This document shows, piece after piece, positions 57,990-64,000 of a stretch of DNA of 64,000 nt. The notes beneath the pieces were generated by a model. It was not told the DNA's origin, searched no databases, and worked only from the letters and a program-made list of their open reading frames with translations. The stretch's first letter is position 1; each line of letters opens with the position of its first letter. Source of the stretch: Stromatinia cepivora (Eukaryota > Ascomycota > Leotiomycetes > Helotiales > Sclerotiniaceae); NCBI GenBank assembly GCA_014898415.1, contig RCTD01000006.1:620001-684000 (forward strand). Direction: 5' to 3'. A program made the position numbers and the translations under genes.

Positions 57990-58430
57990 AATCTTCGATC
58001 TTATATCATTTCAATCCAGATCGAAGATTTTATATCGATATTGATACATCCAAGGATAATATCGAAGATATAATTTACCATTCCGATGTTGATCCTTCAA
58101 CTCAAAAATCGATGCAATCTATTATATTCTTATCTAGATTAATTATTATTGTCGAAAAGAATTACTGGTTGATAGAATTAAAGATTACAGATTTATACTG
58201 GGTAATTTCAAGGATTAGATATTTGATGGAATTATTCAAACTTCCGACCATTGTTTATATAGATTATTCAGTTAATATCCAAATAGTAATTCAAATATTC
58301 ATAAATATATCATCGTTAATACAATTAAATCCATACTATCTGTATAACTCCGAATATTTATTTAGATTTAGACTCGATGTTTGATATAAATTAGGAAAAC
58401 TTAATATAATCCTTAATGCATTATCGAAAC
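57990..58430 (+). pseudogene. RNase H remnant of the gypsy element
   Basis: SSILYHFNPDRRFYIDIDTS, PSTQKSMQSIIFLSRLIIIV, EKNYWLIELKITDLYWVISR and TIVYIDYSVNIQIVIQ are in order and match gypsy RNase H domains. Stops and substitutions interrupt it. Confidence 0.7.
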
Positions 58431-58759
58431 TGTATATCATCGATATAGTAGTTCAAAAACAAGTTGTGAGTATAATTGAATAAGTATACAATATATATTC
58501 AGAATTAGTATATCTTATCATAATTTTGCAAATCGGAGAAGTATAATTATAGAAATTTAAGATATCGTATATATTAGATTCTAGAACAACAAAACTAATC
58601 GATAAGATTGAAGAAAATTCAAATCTCAGAATTAATACTACAGATTTGCTATTCGAATTCAAGTAAGGTATATTTTATATTAAACCAGATAATATATATA
58701 TTAAAAGAAAATCAGTGGTACTTAAAGATATAGAGGACGAAATATTCGAATATATATAT

Positions 58760-59880
58760 AATCAAATCAATCATTTAAACTATGATTATACCCACGAAAG
58801 GATTTCGGCCAATTTCTATGTTTTTAATATTTCAAAAAAACTATGAGTATATCTATATCATTGCCATCAATATAGGGTATCATCGATATCAAAATACTAA
58901 CCGTATAGATCTCTGTAATCGATTCTAATACCACCATATATCTTTTATATTATTTTAATCGATTTCATTTTGGTATTACTAAAATCTATACTAGACTTAT
59001 TCGATTATACATTATTTATAACCAATAAACTATCAAAAGTAATCATAATTATCCCAGGAAAATCTATATGGAATACAGCATAATAAGGAAATACACTAAT
59101 CTCATATCTGCTGGGAATTCTCTGGAATATTCCGCAGGCCATTATTTCGGATCGAGATAAGAAATTTATATCAGAAATCTAGAAAGGAATAATGGATTCG
59201 TTAAATATAAAACTATTATTCAGTACTGTTTGGCATTCATAAACTGATAATGCAAATGAATGTATAAACCAAACAATAGAAATTGTTTTAAAGTATTATC
59301 TATCAACAATAAATGATATATTTTTATAACTAAGGATTTTATTATTTATAATTGCAGCTCTATCGAATTCTACTTCACAAAAAATAGATATAATATCTAC
59401 AATGGTAATATATAATACTAAAATCAAAGAATTGATAGATATTACTACAGATATATTAATGGACTTAATTTACGAGGATTCATCAGAAAGATACCAGGAT
59501 CCTGCTATTTCAAATAGTATACAGGTATACCCAATAAAACCAATGAATAGTAGAAAATATAATCCAGCAAGAATTGAAGCGATAGATGTAATCAAGTTTG
59601 CAGTTATATTTATAAAACAATATTATAATCAACAATATAAACCTATATTTTTCAACATTGGAGATTACATATTATTGAAATTACACCAGGGTTACAATAT
59701 ACTAGAAGTCGCAAAACGAAATACAAAAATCGAATAGCAATTCGCAGGACCCTTTAAAATGTTAAAAAGGATTGGACGTTTCATATACAAAATCGAATTA
59801 CCTGATACAATGAAGGTTCACCTAATCATCAATATTGCACACCTCGAATCAACCCCAAACTTTACTCAAGATCCTTATTA
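58760..59880 (+). pseudogene. Integrase remnant of the gypsy element
   Basis: A degraded HH-CC region and core (58.78-59.35 kb) is followed by a longer C-terminal piece: VIKFAVIFIKQYYNQQYKPI, FNIGDYILLKLHQGYN, FAGPFKMLKRIGRFIYKIEL and LIINIAHLES. These are hallmarks of Ty3/gypsy integrase C-termini. Stops split the frame. Confidence 0.7.
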
Positions 59881-60192
59881 ACACCCTTTTGTATAAAGAA
59901 TCTTATAGAATCCTGAATTAGTTCCTAAATATATTCTATATAAACAAAAGCAGTATAAAAAAGAAGAAGAAGTTTTAATAAAATATTTAATTCGATTCAA
60001 AGGAAAAACGGCGGAATAGAATAAATGAAAACTAGATAAACAGGTTCCAATAAAAATCGTTAAAGTATTTGAGGAATAGAATTACAAATATATTTTAATA
60101 AATAAATCCAAAAAGGGAATAATCGGGAGGAGATAGCTTTCGCTTTATTTTTTGTTATACTTTAAAGCAAAGCATTATTTATTAGCAGTATT

Positions 60193-60304
60193 TGTTACCA
60201 ATTAATCATTAGTTTAGTTTACTAAACGGGAGATCTTACCTTAAATAGGATTTACCCCATTGCTTCTAATCTTTATTCTTTTTACACAATACAACTTTGT
60301 ACCA
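60193..60304 (+). repeat. Right LTR of the gypsy element
   Basis: 112 bp, 94% identical to the left LTR, followed by GATAC. A purine tract (about 60107-60136) lies some 57 bp upstream and not against the LTR. Confidence 0.88.
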
Positions 60305-60309
60305 GATAC

Positions 60310-62150
60310 CAATGAATTAAAAGTTTAAGCGATCATTAGAAGGATTTCTTTTGAGACTTTTCCGTGAAAGTATGTGATCTATGCCATTTTTTTTTAAACA
60401 GATTCTGGTGGGCATTAAATCTTTTGATGCAGTCAGGAGCTAATTGGTGCGGAAGGAAGTCCTCTTCACAAACTACCGCATGTATGTCGTGAAATACCAA
60501 ACTATCGCACTTATACGCGGAGCAATGGAATATGGAAATTGGCCCGGCCATTGACTCCATATGGTCTTAGTTTGATAATCGGATATACCTTCTATTAGCT
60601 TTAGCCTGCTTAGGTAGGTTGGCAGACACTCTACTCATCAAAGTTCTAATCATACACCAAATCATCAGATATAAGGAAAGATGTACAACCGTGAACAACA
60701 GTGCTCAATGATATCATGTTGCTCATTACGATTACACATATCACTTCTTCTATTTTGTCCTGGTAAAGCTTGAAATTTGTAGGGCCGGGACATGGGGGCA
60801 CTTACTAGCATAGGATCATTGTTAGGACTATCTGTTCAAGAATGAGGATGCATCTATTTCGCATTTCTCTCAGATATGTCCTAAGATGAGGTTGATTTGA
60901 GGCGAGGATGCTAGGTGCTGTGACTGTGGGTTAGTGCTGCCACGATGATTCCACCCTTACATTTAGACGCTCATCTCATACAAGAAGTTATAAAAGTATC
61001 AGATACCAACAGGACTCAGGGCCCAAGTTGCATATGGGAACTGCAACTGCTGTAGCTGCATCGAGTTTCCACTTTGAAGGCGGCAGACGACATATGGTGA
61101 GTTCATAGTCTTGGTCTTGGTGTCGATCATCTCATTTCTCCTGACCTGATAATCGTACATGGTAATCTTACGATAAGCAAAGTTGGTTCTTCAAACGACG
61201 AGCAGCTCTGGTGGGTATTTTGGGGTGCTGGTCAGAATTTTGGGTGCGTTGCGAAGGAGACGATGATAATAGCGTATTGTATTTTTGTAATTGAAATGTG
61301 GGGTTTTGATTGGGGGTTTGTTTTTGCGGAGGATAAGATTGGGAGAGGTTTTTGGGTTGGGGAATGGTTGGGAGGAGGTAGATGTGTTAATTTCGCTTTT
61401 GAGGGGGAGGATCTTCGGATGGTTTGTGGTGGGTGGTAATGTTGCGAGATCACGGGAGTTGGAACGGAAAGATGATGCGGATGACAGGTTTAATCAGTGG
61501 TTTTTGCTTAAATGAAGCTGATATCAAGGCGTTATGTTCGACTCATGTCGGTATTAGCTGGAATCGTTTTAGGAAGGCATGCTCCAGATGAAATAATCTG
61601 TCAACAAGCTTCATTTCCGACTTCTTAACAACTTTTGCATATTAAGAGATATATCGAGCTAGACCACGAATTTTGTTATAGTATCTTTTTACAAGAGAAA
61701 GATATGTAAGTAATAAGTCCAGACAAATCCGATGTTTCAAATCCTCATCCCTCATACCGTTTCATGATCAACCAACCACCAACATCCATGCGCAACCCAA
61801 ACTCCCAAACATCATTCGTGACAGCACTCATATGCAAATACCAAAAAGATGGCTTAAATTGGAATCACAGGCCATATTTCTTTAAACAATTGGCAGAAAA
61901 ATGTCATGACTTCATCGGGTATATCTCCCTCCACAAATAGTGGCAGATCTTGTCCCTGGAGAATCATGCATCTAACAATTTAATCCTCCACCATTCACCC
62001 ACCAAACGGCGACTTTCAAAAAATTTCCTCACTCTTTCTTATTACCATCCCTTACCTCTCATAAACAAACTCCGATCCACGCCAAGAACTCTCCCTCATC
62101 CGTCTTAATTTCAGAAGGCCGGTCCTTCGTTCCACCTCTCTCCATCAGTG
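60310..62150. other. Intergenic between the gypsy element and cutinase
   Basis: No gene is called over about 1.8 kb. A 74-codon minus-strand frame at 60336-60560 has no recognised family. A G-rich stretch at 61.2-61.5 kb produces low-complexity frames on both strands. The last few hundred bases form the cutinase promoter. Confidence 0.5.
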
Positions 62151-63094
62151 ATGGCATTCCGAACATTACTGTTTCTTCAATTCTTCCTATATATATCCTC
62201 TGTACATTGTTTTCCATTTCCTTTTCTAAAATCCACACATATTGACACGAGAGATTTATCCGCCGTGGAAAGTGAATTGGGTACATTGGGTAGTGATCTC
62301 GCAGATTCCAGCACGCTGAAAACTTTCTTGGGTGATAAGGGGAATGTGATTACGCAGAATGATGTGTTGGATAGCAATGGAAGTTGTGCTACGATGACCG
62401 TTTTATTCGCAAGAGGAACGGGGGAAGTCGGTATGTATACCCATCCCATCCCATCGTCACAGCGGGAGAATGGGGAGTATATATAAGAAGAGCAAAGCTA
62501 ATAATTTAACTAATAGGTAATGTGGGAGTATTAACCGGACCTCCATTCTTCACAGCTCTAGCCGCATACATGAATCAAACAGGAAGCATGTCGATCCAAG
62601 GCGTAGACTACGCAGCCACCGTCTCCGGATTTCTAGCCGGGGGCGATCCCGCCGGTGCCAAAACAATGTGCGCATCCTTTCCCCCCAAATCCACAATCCA
62701 TCATTAACCAACCCCCAGGGCCGACCTAATAAATAATACCCTTACCACTTGTCCCAATACCCATCTTACTGTATCCGGCTACTCTCAAGGCGCCCAACTT
62801 GTTCATCTGGCCATGAGTTCGCTTTCCGGCACTACTGCCTCGCGCATCAAATCTGTCGTCATGTTCGGAGATCCGAGGAATGGTACTGCGCTTGATAGTG
62901 TCGATGCCAGTAGAGTAATGACGTTTTGTAATCCTAAAGATGATATTTGCAAAGGGGGAGATGTGATACTCCCAGCTCATTTGGAATATAGTGCGTATGC
63001 GGGAACTGCTGCTATGTTTGCGTTGAGTGGGTTAGCGGATGTAGGGATTACGAGTGCAAGGAAGGTTAGCGGAGTTGACGGGATTATGTCTTGA
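62151..63094 (+). CDS. Secreted cutinase, 268 aa
   Basis: Exons 62151-62430, 62517-62667 and 62719-63094; the introns of 86 and 51 nt join GEV|GNVG (phase 1) and KT|MADL (phase 2). Cutinases hydrolyse the polyester of the plant cuticle and aid surface penetration or saprotrophy. A signal peptide (MAFRTLLFLQFFLYISSVHC) is followed by a ~50-residue pro-like segment. Family motifs are VLFARGTGEVGNVGVLTGPP (oxyanion region) and the nucleophile elbow VSGYSQGAQ with Ser166. The Asp218 motif DDIC and His231 (LPAHLEYSAY) complete the triad. Cysteines near 155, 214 and 221 fit the usual disulfides. The start is the second of two adjacent candidate codons: 62148 is GTG, so 62151 is used. The protein is intact and probably active. 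Confidence 0.95.
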
Positions 63095-63277
63095 GTATTT
63101 CATGCCTATTAAAGAAGGATGAACACATGGAAAATGAAAAGTATTATCTGTGAATATATACTGTTCAAGACTTTAAACTAACAAAGTTGAGTTTATTTCT
63201 GCGTGATGAATCCCATCACAGGATTTCTATTTATGTATTGTACATCAAAAATATAACTGCACAAAAGGCATCTGCCG

Positions 63278-64000
63278 TCACTCCCCCAAAATCTCCCGCT
63301 CTAAAGAATCCCCTGTCCTAATCATTGTTTTGATAGCAGTCAGTGTCCTTGAACAATCATGCTCCAGATCATTGAGTAGAAGTCGATTAGCCCTTGATTC
63401 CGCAGCCATGGCTTGTATACTGAGAAAACCTTTTGTGAGATGCAAGAAAGTGCGGTATTCTGGACGTAGAGATGTCAATAGCTTGCCCTTCCTTCTGATC
63501 TCCAATGGTAGTTTGTTTTTCTCGCTAGTTTGAGCTCTTAGCTTAGCCCATCCCTTCCAATTCTCCATAAGAACGGATTCGCATGTCTTGAATGCTAGTT
63601 TGAAATGGCGAGCCTTGGCAAGATGTTGAATGTATTCATTCCAATTTTGATGACTCAATTGAAATCCAAGATCCGTGATCTCGTTGACAGTTCGTATCAT
63701 AATGTTGATTTTCCCCTGCCTCAGGAGGGCTATCATGTAGAAGTGTAGGGCCTTTGTTAGAGCAAACCTATGTGCAGCCATGATTGGTTCTTTATTCTCC
63801 TGCATGTCTAGTTTTGTATCTTCCGAACCACCCGTTTTAGAAGAGTGATCGACACCACCTTCAGCCATTTCTGCCTTTTCGGAATCATCTGTACGAGATA
63901 GCGAGCCTGGAAGCCGAAGGGGTTGGTGTCGCTTTCGAGTATCAGACAAGAACTGCATCCACAGATCCTCCACGGCGCCATAATCTAGTTCTTGAAGGTT
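63278..64000 (-). CDS. PPR-like mitochondrial protein, 3' part (cut by window end)
   Basis: The minus-strand frame is open from the window edge (NLQELDYGAVEDLWMQFLSD) to the stop at 63278, about 240 residues, so the true start lies beyond 64000. After a polar, acidic linker the sequence is helical and resembles tandem helix pairs of pentatricopeptide proteins: ALTKALHFYMIALLRQGKIN, WNEYIQHLAKARHFKLAFKT, CESVLMENWKGWAKLR. The end (LNDLEHDCSRTLTAIKTMIR) resembles the C-terminus of fungal Cya5-type translation activators of mitochondrial mRNAs. This is a memory-based match at moderate confidence; the upstream part would settle it. Confidence 0.55.
   Translation of the reverse strand, partial: NLQELDYGAVEDLWMQFLSDTRKRHQPLRLPGSLSRTDDSEKAEMAEGGVDHSSKTGGSEDTKLDMQENKEPIMAAHRFALTKALHFYMIALLRQGKINIMIRTVNEITDLGFQLSHQNWNEYIQHLAKARHFKLAFKTCESVLMENWKGWAKLRAQTSEKNKLPLEIRRKGKLLTSLRPEYRTFLHLTKGFLSIQAMAAESRANRLLLNDLEHDCSRTLTAIKTMIRTGDSLEREILGE

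Larger units (their letters stand above)
53686..60304 (+). mobile_element. Ty3/gypsy LTR retrotransposon, inactivated by transitions (RIP-like), 6,619 bp
   Basis: Bounded by 112-bp LTRs (53686-53797 and 60193-60304), both starting TGTTACC; the right one ends GTACCA. The target duplicate GATAC is exact at 53681-53685 and 60305-60309. Seven LTR differences are all transitions. A TGG-type primer-binding site (tggtagtaaatcc) starts 2 bp after the left LTR. The interior is extremely AT-rich with stops in every frame, yet Gag, protease, reverse transcriptase, RNase H and integrase remnants are in canonical gypsy order (separate entries). A possible degenerate chromodomain remnant (YLIRFKGKTAE) lies near 59.96-60.09 kb. 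No product can be made. The dominant Gln-to-stop and C-to-T type changes fit repeat-induced point mutation. Confidence 0.9.

Noticed and set aside
60336..60560. Small minus-strand protein of 74 residues
   Set aside because: Composition is plausible, but there is no homologue I know, no intron evidence and no promoter context.

Overview
The window looks like nuclear DNA of a filamentous ascomycete, most likely a leotiomycete of the Botrytis/Sclerotinia type. This is inferred from gene content and style: short GT-AG introns, mostly 47-160 nt, with CTAAC-like branch points; orthologues typical of Pezizomycotina; a secreted cutinase; a HET-domain relic; and a gypsy element whose long terminal repeats (LTRs) differ only by transitions, as repeat-induced point mutation (RIP) would leave. 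No bacterial, plasmid or CRISPR features were seen.

Layout. 0-3.3 kb: tubulin cofactor B with a heptamer satellite in its leader. 3.5-6.9 kb: a repeat island with a solo-LTR-like element, a 2.33-kb LTR-bounded element without coding capacity, and long 7-bp satellites. 7.6-10.9 kb: a divergent pair, an aberrant aldo/keto reductase and a Gfo/Idh/MocA dehydrogenase. 10.9-15.6 kb: gene-poor, with one possible broken gene. 15.6-19.9 kb: a membrane RING-H2 E3 ligase, LCL2 and mitoribosomal bL27. 20-27.4 kb: a decay zone with a chitinase-type relic and a HET-domain pseudogene. 27.4-53.6 kb: a dense conserved block with a mitochondrial rhodanese, a YIP1-family Golgi protein, ubiquitin-eL40, RRN7, eIF5A, VPS52, a TBC1D20-type Rab-GAP, a large MMS1/DDB1-like protein, eIF5B and POL5. 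53.7-60.3 kb: a complete but inactivated Ty3/gypsy retrotransposon that landed 43 bp after the POL5 stop codon. 60.3-64 kb: a gene-poor stretch, a cutinase, and the 3' part of a PPR-like mitochondrial protein cut by the window edge.

Functional themes. Five genes in 31-54 kb serve ribosome production or translation: ubiquitin-eL40 (large subunit), RRN7 (Pol I initiation), POL5 (rDNA/pre-60S), eIF5B (subunit joining) and eIF5A (elongation). Three serve ER/Golgi/endosome traffic: the YIP1-family protein, VPS52 and the TBC protein. Exon structures were derived by hand from splice signals and reading-frame continuity. Coordinates of multi-exon genes run from start codon to stop codon and do not include UTRs.

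Most unusual points: a start codon split by an intron and followed by a 7-nt exon in the ubiquitin-eL40 gene; a non-coding LTR element with exact target-site duplications; an aldo/keto reductase that has lost three of its four catalytic residues and gained a basic tail; and recurring 7-bp satellites.
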